This document shows positions 8,394-17,340 of a DNA stretch of 52,537 nt, piece by piece. The stretch spans positions 1 to 52,537 of the forward strand of contig VMDM01000035.1 of assembly GCA_008080815.1 (NCBI GenBank), read 5' to 3'. The position numbers were made by a program, and so were the translations under genes. The notes beneath the pieces are model-generated. The model was not told where the DNA came from, did not search any database, and saw only the letters and a list, made by a program, of their open reading frames with translations. Every line of letters begins with the position of its first letter. The first letter of the stretch is position 1. This stretch comes from Candidatus Nitrosopumilus sp. Its GTDB lineage: Archaea; Thermoproteota; Nitrososphaeria; Nitrososphaerales; Nitrosopumilaceae.

Positions 8394-9418
8394 GAGATTC
8401 TTCTCTTTCCAAATTGTAGTGGTGAAATAATATTTTCACATTCTGAAGTTGCAAAACACAAGCTTTGTGTACGAAGTTTTTCACATGAAGGGCAAGAATA
8501 TTTTGTAGAACTACCTGAAGTTCCAGCAAGATGATTTAATTGATAAGTTGTTACTCGTTCATTATAATCAGGTGCATTTTTGAATAATGGTACAATTTGT
8601 TCAACTGTTTGTCCTTTTGATAAAAGATACGTAGCAAGCATGAATCTACCCGAGTGTGGAAGATTTTCACCCTTTTCAAGAACTTCGATTGCATGTTTTA
8701 TGCAGGGAGGATATTCTCCCGTAGTAACTATAACACTAGAGAATTTTTTTGATAATGAGACTAGTTTTTCAACATATTCTTCAAAACCAGGAATCATTGA
8801 AGGTGTTTTAGAATTATTTATTTTTAGATTGATGTAGCTTCCTAATTCTTTTCTAATCAATCTTACAGTTTCATGAGAAGACAAAAAAACCAAACCATTT
8901 TCAACATGTCTGTTAATTAATTTCCATTCTCTTTCATGAAAATTAATTGAATGTTTAATGTAATCAGAAATTGGAATTACAAAATTATCTTCAATTTTTT
9001 CAACTTGAATTGAGAAAAGATCATTGATTACTTTGACTGCAAGTTGTTTTTTTGATTCATCAGAAATATTACCCAAATCTCTTTCAAGATATTTTTCAGC
9101 CCTTCTAGCTTCTGCAAGAGCAAATCTCTTAATCAAAGTGTGTGCATTACTCAGTTTCAATAACACAATTGCTAATAGAAAAGAAAAAACCTCTCTTGGT
9201 AAGGCGGACTGTTTTAATACTTGGTCTTCAGATAGATCAGATTTGTAAATTTGACCATTTGCAGCAACCTCAATCCGCTCATATGCCTTTATGATCAGTT
9301 GTTTAAGATCTGGATCACTGCCAAATTGTTCTAAAGAAAATCCCTTGTCACGAAGATATTGACCAGCATCGGCTAAAAATGGATATTTTGCAATTTCATC
9401 TTGACCCAATGATAACAT
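8390..9418 (-). CDS. priL: DNA primase large subunit PriL
   Basis: PriL is the regulatory, iron-sulfur subunit of primase that helps initiate RNA primers. Conserved cysteines are visible at YPPCIKHAIE, YSCPSCEKLRTQSLCF and TSECENI in the C-terminal third, as expected for the [4Fe-4S] domain. The N-terminal half is helical (QDEIAKYPFLADAGQYLRD). The length of 342 residues is typical of archaeal PriL. The ATG at 9418 lies a little over 80 bp from the divergent endonuclease IV start, and the short region between must hold both promoters. Confidence 0.95.
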   Translation of the reverse strand: MLSLGQDEIAKYPFLADAGQYLRDKGFSLEQFGSDPDLKQLIIKAYERIEVAANGQIYKSDLSEDQVLKQSALPREVFSFLLAIVLLKLSNAHTLIKRFALAEARRAEKYLERDLGNISDESKKQLAVKVINDLFSIQVEKIEDNFVIPISDYIKHSINFHEREWKLINRHVENGLVFLSSHETVRLIRKELGSYINLKINNSKTPSMIPGFEEYVEKLVSLSKKFSSVIVTTGEYPPCIKHAIEVLEKGENLPHSGRFMLATYLLSKGQTVEQIVPLFKNAPDYNERVTTYQLNHLAGTSGSSTKYSCPSCEKLRTQSLCFATSECENIISPLQFGKRRIS

Positions 9419-9501
9419 GATAGTGATTAATCGAAATTACTTAAAAATCTGGTTTCATTAACTTATGCTGGTTTAAATTATGTTTTAGGAATTTTGAATT
9501 G

Positions 9502-10341
9502 ATGCAGATAGGGTGTCATGTCTCCATTTCTGGTTCTATAGATAAATCAGTTGATAATGCAGTTGAGCGAAAATGTACTGCATTTCAAATTTTTACCAGA
9601 AATCCCAGAGGATGGTTTGCAAAACCACTCACTGATGAAGACATCAGTAATTTCAAGTCAAAATTAAAAAAAAGTGGTATTGATAGAATGGCTACTTGTG
9701 CACATATGCCATATCTACCAAATTTAGCAACACCAAAGCAAGATGGTTTTGAAAAATCTGTAAAAACATTGATTTCTGAAGTTGAAAGATGTGCTGAATT
9801 AGGAATTCCATATTTAGTCACTCATCTTGGAAGTCATTTAGGTTCAGGTGAAGAAGCAGGAATCAAAAAATTAGTTGAAGGCTTAACAAAAGCTGGACAA
9901 ACAAAAAATGATGTAGTGATTTTATTAGAAAATACTGCAGGTCAAAAAAATTCTGTTGGTTCAGATTTCAAGCAATTAGCTGAGATTTTTAATCAATTAA
10001 AGCCCGCAAAAAAATTCGGAATTTGTTTAGATACATGTCATGCATTTGTTTCAGGTTATGACTTTAGAAAAAAGGCAGACGTAAAGAAAGTATTTGATGA
10101 GTTTGAGAAACACATTGGTATTAAAAATTTAAAAATTTTACATCTTAATGATGCAAAAGGAGAGATTGGTTGTAATTTAGATAGACACTATCATTTGGGA
10201 TTGGGTGGAATAGGTGAAGAAGGAATATCAGAAGTTGTAAAAATTGCAAACAAAAATAAAATTCCTATAATCCTTGAAACTCCAATTGATGATGAGAGAG
10301 ACGACTTTGGTAATATTCAAAAAGCTAAAGACCTTGCGTAG
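9502..10341 (+). CDS. nfo: Endonuclease IV (AP endonuclease)
   Basis: Endonuclease IV cuts 5' to abasic sites in base excision repair and uses three zinc ions in a TIM barrel. Family motifs are QIGCHVSISGSID at the start, FTRNPRGW, THLGSHLG, VILLENTAGQ, FGICLDTCHAFVSGYD, ILHLNDAKGEIGCNLDRH and HYHLGLGGIGEEG. These contain the zinc-binding His, Glu and Asp residues. I place the start at ATG 9502 (MQIGCHV); a TTG lies one codon earlier. The length is 279 residues, the family norm. glyS follows 30 bp downstream on the same strand. Confidence 0.97.
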   Translation: MQIGCHVSISGSIDKSVDNAVERKCTAFQIFTRNPRGWFAKPLTDEDISNFKSKLKKSGIDRMATCAHMPYLPNLATPKQDGFEKSVKTLISEVERCAELGIPYLVTHLGSHLGSGEEAGIKKLVEGLTKAGQTKNDVVILLENTAGQKNSVGSDFKQLAEIFNQLKPAKKFGICLDTCHAFVSGYDFRKKADVKKVFDEFEKHIGIKNLKILHLNDAKGEIGCNLDRHYHLGLGGIGEEGISEVVKIANKNKIPIILETPIDDERDDFGNIQKAKDLA

Positions 10342-10371
10342 AGATTTATTGTGTGGTAAAAGGTAATCAAT

Positions 10372-11829
10372 ATGGACTATGAGTCAGTAATGAAATTAGC
10401 ATTGGAAAGAGGTTTTTACTTTCCAAGTTGTGAAGTCTATGCTGATGCTCAAGCAGGATTTTGGGAATATGGACCAACCGGCGTTAGTTTGAAAAATAAA
10501 TTTCTTGAACTATGGAGAAGAGAATTAATTCGTCGTGATGGAATGCTTGAGATTGATGGGTCTCAAATTATGTCCAAGTCAGTTTTTGAAGCATCAGGTC
10601 ATCTTGGAAATTTTGCAGATCCAATAATCAAATGTAAAAAATGTAATTCGACATTTAGAGCAGATAAAACAATTGCTGAGATTTGTCAAATTGAGATTCC
10701 TGAAAGTGCAGAACTGGATGAATTTGATAATGCCATAAATGAAAATAACATAAAATGTCCTCGATGTAAAGGTGATTTTGATAAAACTAAAAATTTCAAC
10801 ATGATGTTTAAAGTCGGGATTGGTCCTGAAGAAGAAGAAGCCTATCTAAGACCCGAAACATGTCAATCTATCTTTGTTGATTTTCCAAGATTATTCAAAA
10901 CAATGAGAGGTAAACTTCCATTAGGTATTGCACAAGTTGGAAAAAGCTTTAGAAATGAAATTGCTCCTAGACAGAGTCTCTTAAGACTAAGAGAGTTTTA
11001 TCAAGCAGAGATTGAAGTTTTTTGTAATCCAAATAAGCTTGATGAGATGGACAATTTTTCAGAAATTGAAAATACGATTATTCGAATACAGACTGATGAA
11101 GAACCAGTTGCAATGACATGTAAAGAAGCCATAGAATCAAAAATAGTTCCAAACAAATTTGTTGCATATTACCTGGCAATATTAACAGAATTTTATGAAA
11201 AAACAGGAATTGATTTAACAAAAAGTCGTTTCAGAAAATTAGGTGATAAGGAAAAAGCATTCTATGCTGAAGTTGCATTTGATTTTGAAGTAGAAACTAC
11301 AATAGGCTGGCTAGAACTTGTGGCTTGTAATTATAGATCTGATTATGATTTGTCTAGTCATGCAAAAAAGAGTAAAGAAAAATTTGAAGTAATGGATAAT
11401 GATGAAAAAGTTCTTCCTCATGTGTTTGAGATATCTATGGGAATTGATAGAAGTCTATACACAATTCTAGAATATTCTCTTAAAGATGATAAAGAAAATG
11501 ACCGAGTTGTTTTATCACTAAAACCATATCTTGCTCCCACACATGTTGGAATTCTCTCTTTAGTAAAAAAAGATGGTCTGAAAGAAAAAACCGATGAGAT
11601 ATATCTAAAAATTAAAAGAAAATTTGATGCATTTTTGGATCATTCCGGAGCAATTGGAAGAAGATATAGAAGATTAGATGAGATAGGTGCGCCTTTTGCA
11701 ATTACTGTAGATCACCAAACTTTGGAAGATGAGACAGTAACTTTGAGAAGAAGAGATTCAATGGAGCAAGAAAGAATCAAGATTTCCGAGTTAGATTCAA
11801 TTTTGTCAGATTCTGTTGCTTTCCCATAG
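10372..11829 (+). CDS. glyS: Glycyl-tRNA synthetase, archaeal/eukaryotic alpha2 type
   Basis: This class II synthetase charges tRNA-Gly. The protein shows ERGFYFPSCEVYADAQAGFW and YGPTGVSLKN at the N-terminus, and a zinc-like insert with two CxxC pairs (IKCKKCNSTF and KCPRCKGD). Motif 2 appears around GKSFRNEIAPRQSLLRLREF and motif 3 around EISMGIDRSLYTILE. The C-terminal anticodon-binding domain includes RRYRRLDEIGAPFAITVD. The length of 485 residues is slightly short for the family. It starts at ATG 10372, downstream of endonuclease IV. A tRNA-Gly gene lies elsewhere in the window, with no obvious link. Confidence 0.96.
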   Translation: MDYESVMKLALERGFYFPSCEVYADAQAGFWEYGPTGVSLKNKFLELWRRELIRRDGMLEIDGSQIMSKSVFEASGHLGNFADPIIKCKKCNSTFRADKTIAEICQIEIPESAELDEFDNAINENNIKCPRCKGDFDKTKNFNMMFKVGIGPEEEEAYLRPETCQSIFVDFPRLFKTMRGKLPLGIAQVGKSFRNEIAPRQSLLRLREFYQAEIEVFCNPNKLDEMDNFSEIENTIIRIQTDEEPVAMTCKEAIESKIVPNKFVAYYLAILTEFYEKTGIDLTKSRFRKLGDKEKAFYAEVAFDFEVETTIGWLELVACNYRSDYDLSSHAKKSKEKFEVMDNDEKVLPHVFEISMGIDRSLYTILEYSLKDDKENDRVVLSLKPYLAPTHVGILSLVKKDGLKEKTDEIYLKIKRKFDAFLDHSGAIGRRYRRLDEIGAPFAITVDHQTLEDETVTLRRRDSMEQERIKISELDSILSDSVAFP

Positions 11830-11924
11830 AATAGTCAAGAAAATTCAGATTTTTGACAATAATGTTAATCAAAGAAGTTAATTGCAATAAAAAAATATTA
11901 ATCCATAGAAATGGCGGTCACAAT

Positions 11925-13085
11925 ATGAGTGAGATTTCAGGGAAAGGTCAGGTATCAATTATCATTCCCACATACAATGAATCACAAAATATTATCAATA
12001 TTTTAAAATCTATTAAAGAAAATATACCAAAAAATATCTCAGCTCAGGCAATTGTAGTTGATGATAACTCACCAGATGGGACTGGAAAAATTGTTGAAGA
12101 TTATTTGATGAGTTTGAAGAAAATGGCAAATTATACAATTGAAGTTATTCATAGAAAAGCAAAAGACGGGTTGGGTTCAGCTATCATGAATGGAATTCAA
12201 CATGCAAATGGTGAAACAATTGTTGTAATGGATTCTGATTTTTCACATCCACCACAAATAATTCCAAAATTAGTGGAATCAATTAAAAAACATCAGTGCG
12301 ATATTGCTGTTGCTTCAAGATATATCAAAGGTGGAAATATCAAAGGTTGGACATTCAAAAGAAAATTTATGAGTAAATTTGCAACATTAATTGCAAAAAA
12401 AGGATTAGGAATTGAAACAAAGGATCCAATGTCGGGATTTTTTGCATTCAAAAGTAATATTTTGAAAGGGAAGAATATTGATGCAATTGGATACAAAATT
12501 TTATTAGAAATTCTTGTTAAAACTAAGGGTGTAAGTATTAAAGAAATTCCATATACTTTTCAAGATAGAGAATTTGGTTCTAGTAAGTTAGGAGTCAAGA
12601 CAATTTTAGATTATTACAAATCAGTTTGGAAACTTTACAGATATGGAAAATCTATTGAAGGAAATGAAAAAAGATCGTCAGTAAAATTTCTTTCAAAAGC
12701 TGCCAGATTTTATACGGTAGGCGCTTCAGGATTTGCTGTAAATTATCTGTCATCGTTATTATTAACATCTGGAATTTCAGAAATGTGGTTTCTTCATGCA
12801 AATATGATCGGTATTGCAGCATCAATTTCAAGTAATTTTTTCCTAAATAAAGCATGGACGTTTGGAGATAGAGATTTCAGTCTAAAAAAGACACTAAAAC
12901 AATTTTCAAAATTCATCATATTTAGCTCAGCAGGGATTCTGGTTCAGTTAGGAATGGTCTATTTCTTGGTGGATAGTAACCAAATTGATTATCCATTTGC
13001 CTTAATTATTGCAGTAATTGCTGCTGCATTTGGAAACTTTGTTCTGAACAAAAAATTCACTTTTAATGAAAGATTACTAAAATAA
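11925..13085 (+). CDS. DPM1-like GT2 glycosyltransferase fused to a GtrA membrane domain
   Basis: The first 230 or so residues are a family 2 glycosyltransferase of the dolichol-phosphate mannose/glucose synthase type: SIIIPTYNESQNI, VVDDNSPDGTGKIVEDYL, the DxD-like VVMDSDFSHPP, and DREFGSSKLG. The C-terminal 150 residues form four membrane helices of the GtrA family (RFYTVGASGFAVNYLSSLLL and NFFLNKAWTFGD). Such fusions make polyprenyl-phosphate sugars for protein N-glycosylation or surface polysaccharide. I prefer ATG 11925 (MSEISGKGQ); ATG 11862 and TTG 11853 are in frame but give an unusual N-terminus. It ends about 60 bp before the convergent CdvB gene. Confidence 0.9.
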   Translation: MSEISGKGQVSIIIPTYNESQNIINILKSIKENIPKNISAQAIVVDDNSPDGTGKIVEDYLMSLKKMANYTIEVIHRKAKDGLGSAIMNGIQHANGETIVVMDSDFSHPPQIIPKLVESIKKHQCDIAVASRYIKGGNIKGWTFKRKFMSKFATLIAKKGLGIETKDPMSGFFAFKSNILKGKNIDAIGYKILLEILVKTKGVSIKEIPYTFQDREFGSSKLGVKTILDYYKSVWKLYRYGKSIEGNEKRSSVKFLSKAARFYTVGASGFAVNYLSSLLLTSGISEMWFLHANMIGIAASISSNFFLNKAWTFGDRDFSLKKTLKQFSKFIIFSSAGILVQLGMVYFLVDSNQIDYPFALIIAVIAAAFGNFVLNKKFTFNERLLK

Positions 13086-13146
13086 AGATAAAAATCCTCA
13101 AATTTTGAAAATTAAATAAAAAGAGTACTTGCGTCTTTTGTCCTAG

Positions 13147-13797
13147 CTACTCAAAGGTAGAAGTAGAGGATGAAGACGAAAGTCCGGTTGAGGATGGTAC
13201 AGATGGGAATTTATCTCCAATCTGTTGCTCAGCTACTGCAGATGCTTCTTGTAGGATTCTCTCAGTTTCTTCGTTTGAGATATCTGACTCCATGTTAAAT
13301 GAGTCGCCTGCAAGTGAATCCATCATTAGTCCGTTAAGTGTCTGTGTCATACTATTTAACTCAGAATCTGCTTCTGGCATGAATCTACCCAATGATGACT
13401 TCAATCCCTTCATTGTAGACATCGCTGGTCCAATTGCTACCATTGCATCGCCCAAGTCATGAATAGTTGTCAGTCTCAACTGAACTTGTTCTAATGACAT
13501 TCTTGCATTGCCGAGCATCTTAGTAACTTTACGAATTTCAGCTAATTCGTTGGACAAAACTCTACTTGTGCTAGTATCATGTTGTTGCATTGCTTTGACC
13601 ACTCTTTGAAAGATTTGCGCATCTCTTTCGTTCAACTTTGACAACATAGAGTCCATTTTTGAGATTTGGACTTGTAATTTGTTGACAGCAGTTTGAATAC
13701 GTGGTTTCAATGCACCTTGAGGCTTTACTGCTTCACGGAGTTTGCCAGTTACGCTTTGGGTCTCTTGTCGAGCCCAAGTTTTATCGAAGTTTGGCAT
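13147..13797 (-). CDS. ESCRT-III/CdvB-family protein, paralogue 1
   Basis: This is a Snf7/ESCRT-III-like protein of the archaeal Cdv cell-division system, which polymerises on membranes. The 216 residues are mostly helical and include RVLSNELAEIRKVTKMLG and RMSLEQVQLRLTTIHDLGD, the best conserved CdvB segment. A basic N-terminal helix (KLREAVKPQGALKPRIQ) probably binds membrane or partners. The Ser-rich tail contains FPSVP at residues 197-201, which resembles the proline core of MIM2 motifs that dock on the MIT domain of CdvC/Vps4. A second copy lies at 36405-37049 with FPSVP at the same residue numbers. Neither CdvA nor CdvC is in this window. Confidence 0.9.
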   Translation of the reverse strand: MPNFDKTWARQETQSVTGKLREAVKPQGALKPRIQTAVNKLQVQISKMDSMLSKLNERDAQIFQRVVKAMQQHDTSTSRVLSNELAEIRKVTKMLGNARMSLEQVQLRLTTIHDLGDAMVAIGPAMSTMKGLKSSLGRFMPEADSELNSMTQTLNGLMMDSLAGDSFNMESDISNEETERILQEASAVAEQQIGDKFPSVPSSTGLSSSSSTSTFE

Positions 13798-13901
13798 GAT
13801 GTTCGTTTAGAAGTTTAGTCTTAATGGACGGTGTAAATTTTGATCAGTTTTTGGGTAAAATTAGCTAACAAACTCTTATGTCTCAAGCGTAAAAACAAAA
13901 C

Positions 13902-14657
13902 ATGGTCAGAATAGCAGTTTTTGATTCAGGATTAGGCTCACTATCAATAATTAAGGAGATGCAAAAGAAATTCAAGGCTGAAATTATCTATTTTGCAGAC
14001 AATCAAAACTTTCCCTATGGAACAAAAACAGTAAACCAGATCAAAAACATTATGAAAAACTCTATCAATCTTTTAGGAAAATTTGAGCCAGACTATATTG
14101 TAGTTGCATCCAATACTCCTAGTCTTATGCTTAACTTAAAAAGTGATAAAATTTTTGATGTTAAACCACCTATTAAAGATGCTAAACTTATTTCTCAAAC
14201 AAAAAATATTGGAATATTGGCAACCAATTCAGCTTTAAAGAGTAAAGGAATGGATAATTTCTTAAAAAAGAATAAAGAAAGTCCATACAAATTTTATAAA
14301 ATTAATGCATCAAATTTAGTTGAAATAGTTGAATCTGGAAAATTTTTATCGGAGAAAAAATCGGTACAAAAAATAATTAGAGATGAACTAGAAATTTTAT
14401 CGGAGAAAAATATTGATGTTGTAACTTTATCAAGCACGCATTTACCTTTTTTAAAAAAATTTTTAAAAAAAGAATTTCCTGATGTAAAGTTTATAGATCC
14501 TGGAAAAATTGTTGCTAATGAAATTTATTTAAAAATAAAAAATAATCAATCAAATAGAAATACATTAAAAATTTTTACATCTGGAGATACAAAAAAGTTC
14601 CAAAAAAAATTACTAAAATTAGGAATTAAAAATAAGATTATTTTTTTATCGTTTTAG
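13902..14657 (+). CDS. Glutamate-racemase-like (MurI/Asp-Glu racemase fold) protein with both catalytic Cys replaced by Ser
   Basis: The fold is that of MurI: VFDSGLGSLSIIKEM at residues 6-20, FADNQNFPYGTK at 31-42, ASNTPS at 69-74, ILATNSALKS at 105-114 and LSSTHLPFL at 176-184. In true MurI the ASNT and SSTH positions are ACNT and GCTH, whose cysteines are the two acid/base catalysts. Here they are Ser70 (tcc, 14109-14111) and Ser178 (agc, 14433-14435). Archaea of this kind lack peptidoglycan, so D-glutamate supply is not the expected role. It may be an inactive or repurposed paralogue. The 3' end overlaps the convergent cbiF by 20 bp, and the promoter region is shared with the divergent cdvB gene. 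Confidence 0.85.
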   Translation: MVRIAVFDSGLGSLSIIKEMQKKFKAEIIYFADNQNFPYGTKTVNQIKNIMKNSINLLGKFEPDYIVVASNTPSLMLNLKSDKIFDVKPPIKDAKLISQTKNIGILATNSALKSKGMDNFLKKNKESPYKFYKINASNLVEIVESGKFLSEKKSVQKIIRDELEILSEKNIDVVTLSSTHLPFLKKFLKKEFPDVKFIDPGKIVANEIYLKIKNNQSNRNTLKIFTSGDTKKFQKKLLKLGIKNKIIFLSF

Positions 14658-15408
14658 CTTTTCTGTATCCGTGAGTAAATTCTTTATCGTATAATTTTGA
14701 ATACTCATAAGTCTCAGGATCTAATACATCACTAATTATTACAATTGCAGTACGAGTTATTTTTTCTGCTTTTAATTTTTCTGAAATATTTTCTAATGTA
14801 CCACGAATAATTTTTTGATCCTTCCAACTAGCTCTGTATACGACTCCGACAGGAGTAGTTTTTTTGTAACCACCAGCAATTGCTTCTTTTGTTAATTTAG
14901 AGACTAGATGTACACTAAGATAAAAAATCAATGTTGCTTTATGTTTTGCAAGTTCTGAAATTTTTTCTCTTTTAGGTACTTTAGTTCTGGATTCAGCTCG
15001 GGTTACAATAATGGTTTGAGTTACTCCAGGAAGTGTAAGTTGTGTACCAAGAGCAGCAGCTGAGGCTAAAAATGCTGTAATTCCAGGCACAACAGTAGAT
15101 TTAATCCCAATTTTTGTTAAATTATCAATTTGTTCTTTGATTGCACCATAAATTGAAGGATCACCATCATGTAGTCTAACTACTAATTTTCCTTTTTTTG
15201 CATTCTTGGATAATATTTCAAAAATCTCTTCTCTGACCAAACCAGCAGCATCAAATAATTTACCTTTTTTGCATAACTTCAAAATTGGTTCGGGAATTAG
15301 AGAACCTGAATATACTACAACGTCTGCTTTTTGAATTAGTTTTTTTGCTTTGATTGTTATTAATTCTGGATCTCCTGGTCCACAACCAACAAAAAATACT
15401 TCAGACAC
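14638..15408 (-). CDS. cbiF: Cobalt-precorrin-4/precorrin-4 C11-methyltransferase
   Basis: This SAM-dependent tetrapyrrole methylase methylates C11 in corrin-ring synthesis (CobM/CbiF). It shows the SAM-binding FFVGCGPGDPELITIKA at the N-terminus, VVYSGSLIPEP (diagnostic of CbiF/CobM), RLHDGDPSIYGAI, and VVPGITAFLASAAALGTQL. The length of 256 residues is normal. The start is GTG 15408, which overlaps the end of cbiL by eight bases, so the two are translationally coupled. The 3' end overlaps the convergent racemase-like gene by 20 bp. Confidence 0.94.
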   Translation of the reverse strand: MSEVFFVGCGPGDPELITIKAKKLIQKADVVVYSGSLIPEPILKLCKKGKLFDAAGLVREEIFEILSKNAKKGKLVVRLHDGDPSIYGAIKEQIDNLTKIGIKSTVVPGITAFLASAAALGTQLTLPGVTQTIIVTRAESRTKVPKREKISELAKHKATLIFYLSVHLVSKLTKEAIAGGYKKTTPVGVVYRASWKDQKIIRGTLENISEKLKAEKITRTAIVIISDVLDPETYEYSKLYDKEFTHGYRKAKTIKK

Positions 15409-16123
15409 GTTTTACCACCAAAATTGAAAAATATTTTGTAGTCAATGTATCATCATTAACCTCACCTAATGTTAATTTTCTAATAATCTCATTTTCAGTT
15501 CCAAGATCCTGACCAATTGCAAAAATAGAATTATCAGGAAATCCTGCTTCTTTTAGAACATCAATTACTTGATCAAAATATCTCCCATCTTTAAGAAAAA
15601 TCATTGATTCAGAATTTTTTGCTATTTCTTTAACACTCGAAAGATCATAACAGGATGGAATGATTGCAACTTTTTCTGCACCTTCAGCAATACTTACTCC
15701 AACTTTTGAAGCAAATGTAAACATTGAAACAATTCCAGGAATAACTTCAATTTGCATTTCAGGGTAATTTTCCCTCAAATCTTTATGCATGTAAATCCAA
15801 GTACTATACAAAAATGGATCACCTACTGTAAGATATACAACATTTTTGCCAGATAACACAGTTTGGGCCATGATCTTTGCATTTCTTTTCCATGTTTCTT
15901 CTAAGATGTCTTTATCTTTGGTCATTGGAAAGATTAACTTAACAATTTCTTGATTTTTGTTTTTATCAATTATAGGATCAACAATTGAGAGAGCAATACT
16001 GGGTCTATCTTCTTTTGATGCAGGACACATTATGATATCAGCATTTTGGATGGCTTTTACGGCCTTTACAGTTAAAAGATCAGGATCTCCAGGTCCTACA
16101 CCTATACCAATCAAACCAGGCAT
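15401..16123 (-). CDS. cbiL: Cobalt-factor II/precorrin-2 C20-methyltransferase
   Basis: CobI/CbiL adds the C20 methyl group early in cobalamin ring construction. It has LIGIGVGPGDPDLLTVKAVK at the N-terminus, IIMCPASKED, VVYLTVGDPFLYSTWIYM and VIPGIVSMFTFASKVG, the usual tetrapyrrole methylase motifs. The length is 240 residues with an ATG start at 16123. It sits between cbiT (35 bp upstream) and cbiF (8-bp overlap) on the same strand, so the three probably form one transcript. Whether the substrate is cobalt-factor II or precorrin-2 cannot be decided from sequence. Confidence 0.93.
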   Translation of the reverse strand: MPGLIGIGVGPGDPDLLTVKAVKAIQNADIIMCPASKEDRPSIALSIVDPIIDKNKNQEIVKLIFPMTKDKDILEETWKRNAKIMAQTVLSGKNVVYLTVGDPFLYSTWIYMHKDLRENYPEMQIEVIPGIVSMFTFASKVGVSIAEGAEKVAIIPSCYDLSSVKEIAKNSESMIFLKDGRYFDQVIDVLKEAGFPDNSIFAIGQDLGTENEIIRKLTLGEVNDDTLTTKYFSILVVKRV

Positions 16124-16158
16124 AAAAATTCCCTATCTTATCCCAATTAAAATCTAGT

Positions 16159-16758
16159 TTACGGTTTTGTAGCTGAAATAATGGTTACTGGATTTCTAGC
16201 TAGCATCATGGTTCCTGTACTGGTTTTTCTACTCTTGGAAATAGTTACTTGAGTAATATCTACATCTTTAAAATCAAGATTTTCCATGGTTTTAAGAACT
16301 GAATACAAAGTTTCAATTAAAATTATTCCAATAACAATTCGTCCTCCAGATTTTAGTTTCATAAATGATTTTTCTACAATCTCTTGAGTATCTCCTCCAG
16401 TTCCTCCTACAAAAATAGTATCTGCTAGTTCTAGTTCAGAAATTTTTTCGATTGCATTTCCAAAAACTAGTGTAACATTTGAGATATCAAATTTTTTTAG
16501 ATTTTTTTCAGTTAGGTTTATTGCATTTTGATCATAATCTATTGCATAGATTTTTCCGGTTGATTGAATTTGAAGTGAGGCTTCTACTGATATTGAACCG
16601 CTTCCACATCCAACATCATAAACAATATTTCCAGGTTTTAATCTTGCTTTACAAAGTTGTATTGTTCTAACTTCTTCTTTTGTAATTGGAACATTTTCAG
16701 TTCTTTCAAATTCATCATCAGGGATTCCAGGAGTTGTAAAATTCCACACTTGAATCAC
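16159..16758 (-). CDS. cbiT: Cobalt-precorrin-6B/7 C15-methyltransferase, decarboxylating subunit CbiT
   Basis: CbiT methylates C15 and decarboxylates the C12 acetate side chain during cobalamin synthesis. It is a class I Rossmann methyltransferase. The N-terminal GIPDDEFERTENVPITKEEV is the CbiT hallmark, motif I is VYDVGCGSGSISVEASLQI, and IFVGGTGGDTQEIVEKS is the family's glycine-rich segment. The length of 199 residues is typical of the stand-alone CbiT. The start is GTG 16758; a second GTG three codons later is equally possible. It leads the cbiT-cbiL-cbiF run, after a small membrane-protein gene six bases upstream. Confidence 0.93.
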   Translation of the reverse strand: MIQVWNFTTPGIPDDEFERTENVPITKEEVRTIQLCKARLKPGNIVYDVGCGSGSISVEASLQIQSTGKIYAIDYDQNAINLTEKNLKKFDISNVTLVFGNAIEKISELELADTIFVGGTGGDTQEIVEKSFMKLKSGGRIVIGIILIETLYSVLKTMENLDFKDVDITQVTISKSRKTSTGTMMLARNPVTIISATKP

Positions 16759-16764
16759 TTTTGA

Positions 16765-17241
16765 TTAAATATTGATACCGCTTGAAACTGTTGCTGTATG
16801 AACTAGTGTATAAGTTACAATCCATGTAAATAAGAACAGAAAGATAAAACTTCCAATTCCTTGGGTAACGATTTTCTTTCTATCAGATGATGGTAATTGC
16901 ATCTTCATTCCTTTTGCAACAATAATAGTACCAATAAATACAATTATCAGAAATCCAATTGAGGCCCATCTTCTTTCTTCTCCTTCAATGCTCTCAAAGA
17001 GAAAAGTGGATGCAGCTCCAGAAATCACACCTAATGCGACTCTAAGCCAGAATAATTTATTTAATTTTTTATCGTTATCATTTTTTTGTTCATCAGAGAT
17101 TTTGGATTCCTTTGAAGGCTCTGGTGTGGATTCAGATTTTTCAATTTCAGGAATATCAGAGGTATCATTATCAATTACTTCTTTATTTGTATCCTCAGGT
17201 TCAGGAGTGGGTTTAGATTTTTTCTTTTTGAATTTTGCCAA
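16765..17241 (-). CDS. Membrane protein with acidic, low-complexity cytoplasmic N-terminus
   Basis: I do not recognise a family. The first 60 residues are charged and proline-rich (KKKKSKPTPEPED, then many Glu, Asp, Ser and Lys). Three hydrophobic helices follow, around WLRVALGVISGAASTFLF, WASIGFLIIVFIGTIIVA and GIGSFIFLFLFTWIVTYTLV. It ends six bases before cbiT on the same strand and could be cotranscribed with the cobalamin genes, but nothing in it suggests cobalt or corrinoid transport. The start is ATG 17241. Confidence 0.7.
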   Translation of the reverse strand: MAKFKKKKSKPTPEPEDTNKEVIDNDTSDIPEIEKSESTPEPSKESKISDEQKNDNDKKLNKLFWLRVALGVISGAASTFLFESIEGEERRWASIGFLIIVFIGTIIVAKGMKMQLPSSDRKKIVTQGIGSFIFLFLFTWIVTYTLVHTATVSSGINI

Positions 17242-17310
17242 TTAATACCAGCGATTCTGAACTACACCATGTTTAATATCTTTGGTCAGAATTGTGCCCA
17301 AAGGCAAGGG

Positions 17311-17320
17311 TATAATTTTA
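17311..17320 (+). promoter_or_regulatory. Putative TATA box of the RqcH/NEMF gene
   Basis: The element tataatttta is centred about 25 bp upstream of ATG 17341. That spacing would put the transcription start at or next to the start codon, giving a leaderless mRNA. No ribosome binding site is visible between the element and the ATG, which agrees with this reading. Confidence 0.45.
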
Positions 17321-17340
17321 GATATAAAAAATAAAAAGTC

